64,000 bases of DNA from JABDMH01 sp965223025 (GCA_965223025.1 CBDCVP010000022.1:1984001-2048000), one strand, 5' to 3'. Shown: positions 1-9,841, counted from the first letter of the stretch. Made by a program: numbers and translations. The notes: generated from the letters alone by a model not told the origin.

Positions 1-484
1 GGAATGTCAGATCGTATCATGGCACAAGTTGTTTGACAGATTGATTTTGTGGTGTGGTGGACGGGATGACAAAGGGGGACCTCTGTTGGCAGGTATTTCG
101 ATGAGTGGGATAAGTCTTCCCTTGCTGCAATGGGGACAAATCCTTGGGATAGATTCCAATTGCCCCTGAAGATCATTTGTAGTGAGCTAGGAGTGATTTC
201 TTTGGGAAATATCTCTTGTAGGGCTTTTGGATTAAGTAATACGAAGTGTCAAATTCGAGTGAAACCAAACACAATCTCAAGTCCTACTTACATTGCCTTA
301 ATTGACATATCTTAGCGCACAAGAATATATGCTCCTTGTTGCAGGGCTTCGTTCAGCTGAAATGTCCATGTCGAAATTCAGGGATGTGGCCTGACTTGTA
401 AACTCTGAGTGATAGACGCAGACATTCCTTTGGCAGTCATTTGAGAAAACCCATCCGCAGTAACTTTTAAAATATTTGAATTTC
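1..484. other. No supported gene; possible end of a gene entering from the left
   Basis: A plus-strand frame is open from base 2 to a TGA at about 168 (55 codons, tryptophan-rich and unrecognised). It could be the 3' end of a gene that starts outside the window, but nothing in it supports a family. The rest of the stretch up to the VOC gene contains only short open frames without recognisable sequence. I see no RNA gene, clear terminator or repeat here. Confidence 0.3.
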
Positions 485-841
485 ATGCTGACTGATATCA
501 ATCCAAAATTACCAATGCGTGATAAAAATGTGACGCGCGAATTTTATTCAAAAAAGTTGGGTTTTAAGGAATTTGGGAAGGTTGATTATGATGGCTACTT
601 GATGATGGATAAAGACCGAATTCAAATTCATTTTTTTGAATTTAAGGAACTTGATCCGAAAGTGAATTATGGACAAGTTTACATAAGAACCGACAATATT
701 GACGAGTTTCACAGATCAATATTAGAAAAGCAGACAAAAATTCATCCGAACGGAAAATTGGAGATGAAACCTTGGGGGCAAAAAGAATTTTCGGTGCTTG
801 ATCCAGACAATAACCTCTTGACATTTGGACAGAATATTTAG
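485..841 (+). CDS. VOC-superfamily (glyoxalase/bleomycin-resistance fold) protein
   Basis: This small single-domain protein of about 118 residues has the vicinal-oxygen-chelate layout. It opens with a PxLPMRD strand, then FYSKKLGF (the FYxxxLGF helix typical of glyoxalase/bleomycin-resistance proteins), and ends with a KEFSVLDPDNNLLTFGQ strand typical of the family. Proteins of this kind bind small ligands such as bleomycin or act as metal-dependent lyases or dioxygenases, but the substrate cannot be read from sequence. A TTG at 476 is in frame, but the ATG at 485 gives the usual N-terminus and is preferred. The gene stands alone, facing the interrupted glycosidase gene. Confidence 0.8.
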   Translation: MLTDINPKLPMRDKNVTREFYSKKLGFKEFGKVDYDGYLMMDKDRIQIHFFEFKELDPKVNYGQVYIRTDNIDEFHRSILEKQTKIHPNGKLEMKPWGQKEFSVLDPDNNLLTFGQNI

Positions 842-1030
842 GAATAAAAGCGAATCGGACAACCCCTATGATTCGGCGAGAACTGTTGGTTATGATGAAG
901 GAGCATTCCCACATTCAAACTCCAAAGAAATCTAAGATAATTATGTTTAAAATGGCTAGCCTTACCAACTTTGATTTCAAGAAGAATATAGATATCTTAA
1001 AAGGAAACAGGGCATTGAAGCTCAACATAC

Positions 1031-2717
1031 TTAGAATTCACTTGATGGTATAATTTCAATGATACATACTCCCATTGGGTTTAATAAATGCTTTACCTGA
1101 ATATTCCCGTTTGCGTAGGGTGTTAATAATTTCTTTCCTTCTTGAGTTATCAAAAATATTTTTCCGGAATCTGGTAATTCGTATTCATTTGATTTGAAAG
1201 TCAAATCGACTTGAGTTGAATTGCGATTAATACTAGCCAAAGCAATACCAAGTCCATTATCATCCGATTTCCAGGTTCCAGAATAGAGAGTTGGAAACTC
1301 TTTATGGTATGTAGAAACATTTTCACCTCTTCTCTCTGAGTATATTGATAATTTTGAGATGGTTAATTCTTCACTATTTGCCGGCATCTGCGGTGAACGT
1401 TGGAATTTTCCCCACAATAAATACTTCATTCCTTGATTTCTAACTTTGGCAACATTGAATAAAAAATCAACTTCCTCCTTTTTCCTTGATTTCAGAAATT
1501 CGTGATAATTTGCAATGGTTGGTTGCATTCCCCAAACAAAACCCCGTGCTTGCTCCATTAGAAACTGCTGATCGTAAATGTCATCCAGCGGCTGTTCTTG
1601 AGAATCAGGAGCGTACTCTTTAGGCCATAGCTCTTCATATGGTGGTGTAACCAGCGAAGAGTAGCTTCCATAAGTAATACCGTACTGATGATAAACGGCC
1701 TGGAAAAATGGAATAGTTTCAGCACTGCTTACTCCTGAATACCTTTCTCTACTTACCTGAAGTGTCATCATTAGGTCGAGGTAGGGTAGAAAAGTTTCTC
1801 CGCAATCTTCCCCGGCCAAAGCATAGTTCTTGGTTTTTGCAATTTTTGATCTAATCTGATCTGTAAGTTTCCCAAAGTGTTCAACCCAGTATTTTCCTCC
1901 CCCAATGGGATGGCCATGACTTTCATCAAAACATAATCTGCTTCGACAAGACTGATCCATATATACACCACTTGTATTGTAGGCGTTAACAGCACTTTCG
2001 CACAATGCAGAATATTTATCTTTCCAGAATTGCGTGGCAATACACATGCTGGTTAATGTATTCCCCGTAAACTTATTATACATAGTGGTTTTAACGTTCC
2101 CTTCGTAATCTTTCGCAGCATAGGCTAAGGCATTTTCTTTTTTCCAACTCTCAGTGGCATTTCCCCACTGAAAGTGGTTCATATATATGATAGGATTGAT
2201 TCCTTTTGCACGGGCTGCTGTTACGGCGTCCACAAATGATTTTTTACCATCGCGTGGAGGAAAGTATTCCGGGAAACCTTCATCATAGGAGCAGCCATGC
2301 CACCAGTGCCACCAGACACTTACGGGTAAACCCAGGCTTTCCATTAATTCAGCTGCTGGTATTAATACGTTATCTGATCGACCTCTGTTCCACATCCATA
2401 AGGCTGTGTTCTGAATCCAGTCGGGTACTAGTCCCCTGTTTAGTCTGCTGTTTATACTCCAACTTTGTTTTGATCCCCATTCGCGATAGATTTCGGCGGC
2501 AGTTATCCAATCGCCCTTAAACGTTCCGATTATTGCACTGTATGGTGTAGTATAGGACTTGATTTGTGGATCAAATTCAGGGAAATTATATATCTGGTAG
2601 GTTAAAGTATTTAGCGTATCCAGTGCTAAGGAGTATTCTTTGACAATCGCCTGGGTATCGTTACTGGCTAAGTATAAACCCGACTGTTCAGCGTTATATA
2701 AGGCCAGACACTGTAGT
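1031..2717 (-). pseudogene. C-terminal three quarters of a DUF6259-like glycosidase-type protein, cut by IS21
   Basis: This is the downstream part of a secreted TIM-barrel-like protein resembling the DUF6259 family, which is related to alpha-galactosidase-type hydrolases. Visible features are an ALYNAEQSGLYLAS strand, an aromatic-rich VWWHWWHG segment, IIYMNHFQWG, a GVYMDQ strand and a C-terminal beta-sandwich-like tail ending in IIEIIP. The open frame continues to 2779, but its first 20 or so codons lie inside the IS and are not native. The N-terminal part is at 5386-5983. Joining the two across one copy of the GTAGT duplication gives a continuous 759-codon frame (junction residues SRLSLQCLALYN). 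The substrate is unknown; a polysaccharide is inferred from the lipoprotein signal and the neighbouring GH9 and sulfatase genes. Confidence 0.8.
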
Positions 2718-2722
2718 TGCGT

Positions 2723-2926
2723 ATTCCGGTGATGTTGACCCCCGCATTCCGGAGCAAGCTGACCCCCTAGTTCCGGCAAGCTGACCCCCTATTGAGAGAG
2801 GAGATCGGTGAGCATGATTCCGGCAAGCTGACCCCCAAATAAAGGGATGGTTCAGTAAAGATTCCGGCAAGCTGACCCCCAAAGGGTCAAACTGTGCAGG
2901 ACTGACATTCCGACATGCTGACCCCC
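2723..2926 (+). repeat. Array of six transposase-binding-type repeats at the IS21 left end
   Basis: Six direct copies of a ~20-bp motif of the form ATTCCGGCAAGCTGACCCCC start at about 2723, 2746, 2769, 2817, 2861 and 2907. The first two copies differ in the middle (GTGATGTT and GAGCAAGC variants) and the last reads GACATGC. The right end has only two copies in inverted orientation, at about 5337-5357 and 5360-5380. IS21 elements are known to carry several internal repeats of the terminal sequence that bind IstA. Six on one side against two on the other is a marked asymmetry. Confidence 0.85.
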
Positions 2927-2993
2927 TGTGGGTCTCCCAAGGAACAGAAATTCATATCCATACATTAGGTCATTTACTAATATAAATAGTGAC

Positions 2994-4544
2994 ATGGCCT
3001 ATCAATCTAAACGTATGGAAGAAGTAAGACAAATCATCAGTGCCTATTTAAAGACGAGTAAATACAAGGTTGTCGCACGCCAGCTGGGCATATCAAAGAA
3101 CACAGTGCGTAAATATCTGCGACTTGTCGAACGAGTAGATTTACCAAAGGAGGATCTGTTGAGACTAGAAGATGAAGACCTCAAAACATTGATTTATCCA
3201 GCAGGCATGATCGAAGAATCTGAGCGCATACAAACCTTTACCAGCCTAGTAGATTACTGGCTATCAGAACTTCGCAGAATAGGAGTGACTAGGCAACTAC
3301 TATGGCAGGAATACAGAGCAGATCATCCAGATGGGTTTGCGTACAGTCAGTTTTGTGAGAAATTGAGTCAGCACATAGAAAGCCGGAAGCTAACCATCCA
3401 TTTGAAGCATGAACCTGGAGGAGAGATAATGGCAGATTTTGCAGGTAAAAAACTTAGCTGGATAGACAGGGAAACCGGAGAGCTGGTGCCCACAGAAGTT
3501 ATCGTTGCAGTATTTCCTTTCAGTCAGTACACCTTTGTGATGGCTGTAGACACACAGCAAACACCAGATGTGGTACATGGACTCAACCATGCGTTACTAT
3601 ATTTTGGTGGCTCACCTCATGCGATGCTATCAGATAACTTCGCTGCCTATGTGAAAAAGGCAGATCCATATGAACCTACTTTTACCGAACTAAGTACCCA
3701 GATGGGAGCCCACTATAACCTGGATCTACAAGCTTGCCGGGTAGCAAAGCCAAAAGACAAAGCAAGTGTTGAAAACATGGTGAGCATCGTGTATACCCGT
3801 ATATATGCAGAACTGCGCAATGAGCAATTTTTCAGCCTCAAGGCGTTAAATGCTGCTATCAGAGAAAAGCTTGAGAAGCATAACAGTGAGCCCTTCCAGA
3901 AAAAACAGGGTAGTCGGAAAAGCATATTTGAACAATATGAAAAGCCTTTGCTAAGGCCTTTGCCCAGTGCTCTGTTTGAACTCAAAAGACAGAAAAAGGC
4001 GAGTGTAGGAAAGAACTACCACATCTACCTTGGAAAAGAAAAAGAATACTATTCTGTTCATTACTCCCATGTAGGTAAACGAGTAGATGTAAGGTATAGC
4101 TCTAGCGTGTTGGAGATATACTATAAGCAAAGTCGTATTGCAGTCCACCAGCGCACTGGCAAAAAGTATACGACAACCGCAGAGCATATGCCTGAGAAGC
4201 ATAAGATCTATGAGCGTCTACATGGATATAGTAGTAGCGAGTTTACCAGCCTGGCAAAAAACATCGGCCAGATGACACAATGGGCTATCCAACAGATTTT
4301 GATCTCCACCTTTTACGAAGAGCAATCCTACAAGAGCTGCTTGGGCGTGCTGAGTCTGGCTAAGAAATATTCTCATCCTCGGCTTGAAGCAGCTTGCAAG
4401 AAATGTCATCAGATCGGCAAGGTCAATTACACCCTTTTGAAAAGGATATTAGAAAAAAATCTTGACCAAACCCAACCTGAACTATTTGCCACAAAATCTC
4501 CCCAAGACCACGAAAATATAAGGGGAAAAGAGGCTTATCAATAA
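2994..4544 (+). CDS. istA: IS21 transposase IstA
   Basis: IstA is the DDE transposase that cuts and joins the IS ends with help from IstB. The 516-residue protein starts with a helix-turn-helix (ARQLGISKNTVRKYL), followed by a retroviral-integrase-like core. The first Asp is in GGEIMADFAGK, the second in MLSDNFAAY and the Glu in KDKASVENMVS. The open frame begins with GTG at 2928, but the ATG at 2994 gives the family's usual beginning (MAYQSKRMEEVRQIIS) and leaves the terminal repeat array non-coding. istB starts 31 bp downstream in the same direction. No frameshift or missing catalytic residue is seen. Confidence 0.93.
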   Translation: MAYQSKRMEEVRQIISAYLKTSKYKVVARQLGISKNTVRKYLRLVERVDLPKEDLLRLEDEDLKTLIYPAGMIEESERIQTFTSLVDYWLSELRRIGVTRQLLWQEYRADHPDGFAYSQFCEKLSQHIESRKLTIHLKHEPGGEIMADFAGKKLSWIDRETGELVPTEVIVAVFPFSQYTFVMAVDTQQTPDVVHGLNHALLYFGGSPHAMLSDNFAAYVKKADPYEPTFTELSTQMGAHYNLDLQACRVAKPKDKASVENMVSIVYTRIYAELRNEQFFSLKALNAAIREKLEKHNSEPFQKKQGSRKSIFEQYEKPLLRPLPSALFELKRQKKASVGKNYHIYLGKEKEYYSVHYSHVGKRVDVRYSSSVLEIYYKQSRIAVHQRTGKKYTTTAEHMPEKHKIYERLHGYSSSEFTSLAKNIGQMTQWAIQQILISTFYEEQSYKSCLGVLSLAKKYSHPRLEAACKKCHQIGKVNYTLLKRILEKNLDQTQPELFATKSPQDHENIRGKEAYQ

Positions 4545-4575
4545 CTAATTATTTAAAAACAAAAAGCATCAAATT

Positions 4576-5310
4576 ATGAAGAATGCAACTTTAGAAACCA
4601 TGAAAGATCTCAAATTGGGAGGCATGGCTTCCACCTATGAGGCGGTACTGAACCTTCCAGTCAATCAACATCCTGACAATCATGAACTCATCGCACAACT
4701 CATTGACTCCGAACAGCTCTACCGCTCTAACAAAAGGATGAATCTATTTGTCCGACTGAGCAAACTCCGATACCATGCCAATCTAAAAGATCTGGATTAT
4801 TCATCCTCGAGAAATCTGAAAAAAGAGCATATTACCAAACTTGCTGACGCAGCCTATATTGATAGAAGTGAAAACATACTCATCACCGGACCTACCGGCT
4901 GCGGCAAATCTTTCTTGGCTTGTGCGCTTGGGCATCAGGCCTGTGTCCTAGGAAAAAGAACACTCTACTTCAACCTCAACCGATTCACTGAGCAGATCAC
5001 TCTAGCAAAAACAGATGGCACACTCATTAAGTGGCTAAACAGATTAAACAAAGCGAAGCTGATTATTCTAGATGATTTTGGTCTTCAACCATTGTCTCAG
5101 TCCGTCTTGCTTATCATCCTCCAGATACTAGAAGATCGATATGAAAAAGCAGCTACGATTGTTTGTTCACAACTACCCGTGTCAAAATGGCATGCATACC
5201 TAAATGATCCCACTATCGCCGATGCCATCCTTGACCGCCTTGTACCTAAAGCTCACAGAATAGAATTAAAAGGAAAAAGCATGAGAAAACAAGCAAAACA
5301 ATTATCTTAA
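4576..5310 (+). CDS. istB: IS21 helper ATPase IstB
   Basis: IstB is an AAA+ ATPase of the DnaC/DnaA type that assembles on target DNA and stimulates IstA. The 244-residue protein has a Walker A (GPTGCGKSF, residues ~96-104), a Walker B (LIILDDFGLQ) and a C-terminal segment ending DRLVPKAHRIELKGKSMRK, with the family's usual length. It follows istA by 31 bp and ends only 75 bp before the right end of the element, so the two are almost certainly one transcript. It appears intact. Confidence 0.93.
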   Translation: MKNATLETMKDLKLGGMASTYEAVLNLPVNQHPDNHELIAQLIDSEQLYRSNKRMNLFVRLSKLRYHANLKDLDYSSSRNLKKEHITKLADAAYIDRSENILITGPTGCGKSFLACALGHQACVLGKRTLYFNLNRFTEQITLAKTDGTLIKWLNRLNKAKLIILDDFGLQPLSQSVLLIILQILEDRYEKAATIVCSQLPVSKWHAYLNDPTIADAILDRLVPKAHRIELKGKSMRKQAKQLS

Positions 5311-5385
5311 GTCACCAATGGATATGATTTTTTGGTTGGGGGTCAACATCCCGGAACGTGGGGGTCAGCTTGGTCGGAATATGCA

Positions 5386-5983
5386 GTAGTGACAAGCGGC
5401 TGCTGGGATAGCGCCAGATTTTGGTGTGATCACTGTCAGATAAACTGGCAAGCCATTCTCTTGGTTGAGAAATCAGTTCCCCCATTACCTCCGGTACGGC
5501 TAACTTTTCATTCCCCAGATCCTTTAAGCCTTCTATCTTGGGAAATACAACATTGCTGAATTCCAATCCTTTCAATCCTTCTATGGATATGTCCCAGTAC
5601 GACATACCTGTTTTGTCATTTAGGGTAATAGTTGCTGTTATCTTGATATCATTATCCAGTTCTTTAAAGTCTTCCCAAGTCAAAACTAAGTTATTCTTGT
5701 TGGGCTGTGAATGGCTGAATGTTAAAGGGGTTAAGCTTTTTATTTTTGAGGACTTAGGGAAATTAATTTCCCACGGCAGACCTTCAACAATATCGCCGTT
5801 TAGTAAATCAACGGAATTCTCTAGATCACTTAGGGTTAGAAAAGCACCTGTGTTTTTATTGAATTCCAATCGAATGTTTTTGTTTTCTATTACAATTCGT
5901 TTTCCAGATTTTGTATGACAGCTTTGAACAAGAATAGAAACTAGTAAAACTAGTAGATTTAGCCCAACGGTAGAGACCTTCAT
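5386..5983 (-). pseudogene. N-terminal part of the interrupted DUF6259-like lipoprotein
   Basis: This is the 5' portion of the gene whose remainder lies at 1031-2717. The start at 5983 gives MKVSTVGLNLLVLLVSILVQSCHTK, a lipoprotein signal with lipobox VQSC, so the product was probably anchored in the envelope. The following ~170 residues form an N-terminal beta-sandwich-like region (RIVIENKNIRLEFNKNTG, then SYWDISIEGL) as found in front of glycoside-hydrolase barrels. After SRLSL the frame enters the IS21 element and soon terminates. The open frame extends upstream to 6007, but those codons belong to the adjacent ISKra4-type element, which separates the gene from its own promoter and probably its ribosome-binding region. 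Confidence 0.8.
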
Positions 5984-5995
5984 ATATTTTTTAAT

Positions 5996-7275
5996 GGTGT
6001 ATGACAATTTGCAGTTATGCGGCTAACCGAGCCAAATCTTCAATAATAGTCCAAGCATTACTTTTATTGAGGCACCTGAGATTCGCGATAGCATTAGCAC
6101 CTTTTATGGACCACTTTTGACCAGATAACTTCAATCTTTGCTGAATAACATTGCGATGACCAGCTTCGATCGGTCCCGATCCTATCAGTAGTCCTTGATT
6201 TTTAAACGTTTTATACATCATTCGATCGGCATGTTCAACATAGTAGCGTATTGCGATATCCTTTGCTTCTGAAGCCTGTGTATTTTTGGATTTAAGTTTT
6301 TTCAGTTTTGAGATGACTTGTTCAACTCCATCATCAAGCAGTAGTTTTTTATTGTCTTCAAGCCAGTCTTTCCTCTCCGATTCCTCACGAAATTGTCTTC
6401 GTGCAAACTCTGCAATTTTTTCTATCGCATGATAGTAATCCAAGATCTGCACAGCACCCGGATAATTATCTTCAACCCAATTCCAAATGTATTTAGCCCC
6501 ATCGCAGACAAATACTTTAGGATTCTTAACCAAGGTCAGATGACGTTCCAATTTTGTGAAAAACTTATCTTTTGGTCCCAAGTGACTTACATATATTGAG
6601 TCGACAATCTCTTTTCTATTTCGCTGTATATCAACGTTTTGCCTTTCGTTAAAAAACCGTGCTAATTTCATTTCCTTCCAGCCATCTTCACGAGTAAATA
6701 GCATAGATCCATCTACCATCACATAAGTATTTTCATTTTCATTTCCCAGATTTGCCAACTGCGGGATGTATTCTACCTGATTAGCTTCAACAATCGGATC
6801 AATTTGTCTGCCATACCATTCACTTACTCGTTGGATTTGCTTTGCACTCAGATCTAAACCTAGAATTTGGTCTAATATTTCGGATGCACTTTCAAACACG
6901 GTGTGTTGTCCCAAAAAACATATGAGCGTTTGCAAATAAACCGTGATTTTAAATGATACTCCCCTTGGACAAAGAAGATGTCCTTTACTCAGGTGTATCC
7001 TTCCAAAAACTGTCAAAATTCGTTTTTTTTATTCCGATCTACACTAATCTGACCTTGTCCCATTTCTACTAAAGCTCTACCCATTTTAAGCGTTCTTGAT
7101 AATGCCTGGCGCTCATAATGAATCGGAATCTGTAATATCTTTCTCTTCAGCTAGCCAAGCATCTACCTCTTCGCCAATTGCATCCATAATAGTGGATCGT
7201 AGTTCATTCTTATTCATGATTGTCATTTTATTGATTATCATAAAGATACACATTACTGCGTTTTGTCATACACCC
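5996..7275 (-). mobile_element. ISKra4-type insertion sequence (about 1280 bp) with 14-bp target duplication
   Basis: The ends are inverted repeats. Going inward, the left reads GGTGTATGACAATTTGCAG and the right, reverse-complemented, GGGTGTATGACAAAACGCAG. Both are flanked by the same 14 bases (ATATATTTTTTAAT) at 5982-5995 and 7276-7289, which I read as the target duplication. The single transposase gene is on the minus strand and is broken (separate entry), so this copy is probably not autonomous. The insertion point is the start codon of the DUF6259-like gene: the ATG complement lies within the duplicated bases. Confidence 0.85.
6015..7217 (-). pseudogene. ISKra4/UPF0236-type transposase, frameshifted
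   Basis: The coding information lies in three frames. The first begins at ATG 7217 (MNKNELRSTIMDAIGEEVD) and stops near 7107. The next (HYERQALSRTLKMGRALVE) needs a 1-base shift and looks like a mutation. The last runs from an A8 run (complement of 7023-7030) to 6015 and carries the catalytic core: YVMVDGSM (first Asp), VFVCDGAKYIW with LDYYHA (second Asp), and LLIGSGPIEAGHRNV (Glu). Reading the A8 run with a -1 slip joins the second and third parts into NKKKRILTVFG, the usual family sequence, so that shift is probably programmed. The upstream shift makes this copy a pseudogene. Confidence 0.8.
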
Positions 7276-8381
7276 ATATATTTTTTAATTTATTGTTCAG
7301 GGGATGTTTAAGTTTAGGATAGTACATATTGGTACAATGCTACTATTTAGATGGTAAGTGCGTATTTTTTTGGATCAAATTTCAAAAGATGAAGCTACAA
7401 GCGCATTTACGCAAGGCATGGAGCTTATGGAGTTAATAATACATAAAATGATTGGCATTAATGAATGATGGAAGTGGTTTGAGTTATACAATTTTATAAC
7501 CAACCTAGTTTATGGAAGTATGGCTCAGCCCAGCAGTGGGATTATTATGGAAATATGAAAGCCACCATCTATGGAGAAGGAAAGAACAAAGATTCCTGAT
7601 TGCGATCAAAGAGGTTGCGTCATTTGCTGTGGCTTCGATAGGCATTCTTGCTGCGAGAAATAGAGCTGTTGAGATGGGTGGGCCAGAAGCATTGAGTCCT
7701 ATTGAAGAAGTAGATATTTTGGAGAAAAGCAAAGGAAATAAGATTGAACTACAGTTTGTACCGTAAGAAACGAGTAGAGCTAAAAAAGAGGAGGGCACAA
7801 GACCCATTGAGTGAATCCTTTCCTGCTTTGATGCTAGGACTGGAAATTGGAAGTGAGACTTACATGGAAAACAAAATTGATGTTTTCCGCATTCAACCAA
7901 CCTCTGTAGGAGATTTTGCAAAAATGTGAGTACCTTGATTACCAAGGCCACACGGCTAGTTTAGTATCTAATTTATGCTTGGGATGAGTGCATAGATAGA
8001 ATACTATAACCCTTACAAGACTTTGTGGAACAAGTGTGAGCAAACCATGTTAAACTATTTTCGAGTTGAATCCATGTTTCATGAATTTCGGAAGGAGAGC
8101 AAGATACTCGATCGAATCAGGGGGATTATTGAGGTGGTGTGCAAAATCCTGGAGCGTATCAAAACCTATGGTGTGGGTGCCGGCAAGCGCAGAGGATTGC
8201 CGCATTTACCTTACCCTAATTGTCATATCTTAGCTAGATAAGTATCTAGGCGATGCCCGATTATATGGCTTCGGACCGAATCTGAGTCAAAAGAGGTTCA
8301 TCCGAAACGCGATGCTGAGATGACAGGGGTTCGGGCACAAGCCGGCTTTGGCCGTAGGGTTGGTGCTGAAACTTTATCATC
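7276..8381. other. Decayed DNA without a supportable intact gene
   Basis: About 1.1 kb lies between the ISKra4-type element and the sulfatase. Short plus-strand frames are open at 7512-7766, 7744-7929 and 8023-8241. They overlap in different frames and the first two could be parts of one frameshifted gene, but none resembles a family I recognise. The 8023-8241 piece ends YGVGAGKRRGLPHLPYPN and is preceded by stops. A 148-codon minus-strand frame at 7505-7951 is antisense to these and has no protein-like features. The most likely reading is gene debris left by repeated insertion. Confidence 0.4.
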
Positions 8382-9776
8382 ATGATGAAAGAACTCCTCT
8401 TTTTTCTTCTTCTTGTTTACACGTCTGCGGCGCAGGCCAATGATCGTCCTAACTTCGTGATCATCATGGTAGACGATATGGGCTACGCCGGTGTCGGGTG
8501 TTTTGGAAACCCGTACTTCAACACACCCCAAATCGACCGTCTTGCCACCGAAGGTATGCGACTCACCGATTTTCACTCCTCGGGCACCGTCTGCTCGCCG
8601 ACTCGAGCAGGGTTGTTGACCGGTCGGTATCAGCAGCGAGCGGGAATCGAAGCTGTGATTCATCCACGGCGCGACCATCCTGAGCATCGAAAGGGATTGC
8701 AAATTTCGGAAATAACCTTTGCAGAGATGTTGCAGTCGGCAGGCTACGCTACTGCCTTGATAGGTAAATGGCATCAGGGCTATGTGCATAATTCGGAGAA
8801 CTATCACCCTCAGAATCATGGGTTCGACGAGTTCATTGGCTACCACAGCGGCAACATTGATTTCGTCAGTCATGTGGGCGATCACAACAGGCACGATTGG
8901 TGGCACGGACGAAATGAGACTAATGAGGACGGATACGCCACGGATCTAATCAACCAATATGCACTTGACTTCATCGAGCGGAATAGGGATCGACCGTTTT
9001 GTCTCTATATCCCGCATCTGGCGATCCATAATCCTGTACAAGTGCGCGGCGACCCGGTACGGCGTACAGAAGAAGGGGGTTGGAAACGTTGGAAGCCTAG
9101 AGATGAGAGCGAGCGCATTCAAAAATATCGTGGCATGACGTTGCCGATCGACGAGGGTGTGGGTCAGATTCGTGAAAAGCTAGTGAGCCTAGGTCTCGAT
9201 CACAAGACGCTGGTGCTGTTCTTCTCTGACAACGGCGCAGCGGCCTATGACTTTCCCAGCGGCAGTGCGGAATTGCGCGGCAACAAAGGCAGCGTCTACG
9301 AAGGTGGGCACAAGGTGCCCTTCATCGCCTGGTGGCCCGGCAGAATTGAGGCAGGCAGTGAGAGCAACACCCCCAGCATAACCTTGGATATCATGCCGAC
9401 GCTGTTGTCACTTGCCGGAGTCAGATCTCCAGTAGATTGTCCCCTCGATGGTGTCGATCTCTCGCCATCGTTATTGAAACGGCAAGCCCTACCTGAACGA
9501 CCGCTGTACTGGGCCTCGCTAGGCAACGGTGGCAATCGTGCCGAAGCGATGCGCGACGGACCTTGGAAGCTGGTCGTCAGACATCCCAAGGCTTCACCGG
9601 GAAGCTTTGAGAATGAGCAGGTGGAGCTCTACCGGCTCAACCAGGACCCGTCTGAGAAAACCGATCTGGCTGCCGAGTACCCCGATCGAGTGGCCATCAT
9701 GCTAGCACGTCTCAGAGCCTGGTACACCGACACACAGCGCAACGCCACAAGTCAACCTGGTGGTTGGCCACGTTGA
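8382..9776 (+). CDS. Secreted type I sulfatase (arylsulfatase A-like)
   Basis: This enzyme hydrolyses sulfate esters, probably on polysaccharides outside the cytoplasm. The 464-residue protein has a signal peptide (residues 1-19, ending TSAAQA), metal-binding Asp31-Asp32 (IIMVDDMGY), and the sulfatase signature CSPTRAGLLTGR starting at Cys71, the cysteine normally converted to formylglycine. Further metal ligands are in SDNG (Asp283-Asn284) and the family motif GGHKVPFIAWWPG follows. No formylglycine-generating enzyme or anaerobic maturase is in the window. The gene is visibly richer in G+C than its neighbours and resembles sulfatases common in Planctomycetes/Verrucomicrobia, which suggests horizontal acquisition. 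Confidence 0.92.
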   Translation: MMKELLFFLLLVYTSAAQANDRPNFVIIMVDDMGYAGVGCFGNPYFNTPQIDRLATEGMRLTDFHSSGTVCSPTRAGLLTGRYQQRAGIEAVIHPRRDHPEHRKGLQISEITFAEMLQSAGYATALIGKWHQGYVHNSENYHPQNHGFDEFIGYHSGNIDFVSHVGDHNRHDWWHGRNETNEDGYATDLINQYALDFIERNRDRPFCLYIPHLAIHNPVQVRGDPVRRTEEGGWKRWKPRDESERIQKYRGMTLPIDEGVGQIREKLVSLGLDHKTLVLFFSDNGAAAYDFPSGSAELRGNKGSVYEGGHKVPFIAWWPGRIEAGSESNTPSITLDIMPTLLSLAGVRSPVDCPLDGVDLSPSLLKRQALPERPLYWASLGNGGNRAEAMRDGPWKLVVRHPKASPGSFENEQVELYRLNQDPSEKTDLAAEYPDRVAIMLARLRAWYTDTQRNATSQPGGWPR

Positions 9777-9841
9777 AGCATAGCGAAAGTACTCACAAAG
9801 AAGAGCATTGCTCAGATGACATCAGAAAATAGGGATGGAGA

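Larger units (their letters stand above)
2718..5385 (+). mobile_element. IS21-family insertion sequence (2668 bp) with 5-bp target duplication
   Basis: The element carries istA and istB in the standard order. Its tips are imperfect inverted repeats beginning TGCGTATTCCG on the left and, read inward, TGCATATTCCG on the right, each running on to a TGACCCCC block. The flanking GTAGT at 2713-2717 and 5386-5390 is a 5-bp target duplication, within the 4-8 bp known for IS21. Multiple copies of an ATTCCG...TGACCCCC motif lie near both ends, as expected for IS21 terminal transposase-binding sites. Both genes are open and the catalytic motifs are present, so the copy may still be active. It interrupts the DUF6259-like gene on the opposite strand. 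Confidence 0.93.

Noticed and set aside
868..1053. 61-codon plus-strand frame after the VOC gene
   Set aside because: It has no family features and overlaps the stop of the DUF6259-like gene; probably chance.
2718..2779. Native N-terminus of the C-terminal DUF6259-like fragment
   Set aside because: These codons read through the IS21 terminal repeats; the true sequence joins at 2717 to 5391.
7505..7951. 148-codon minus-strand open frame
   Set aside because: It is antisense to two short frames, has no family features, and its composition looks like chance in decayed DNA.
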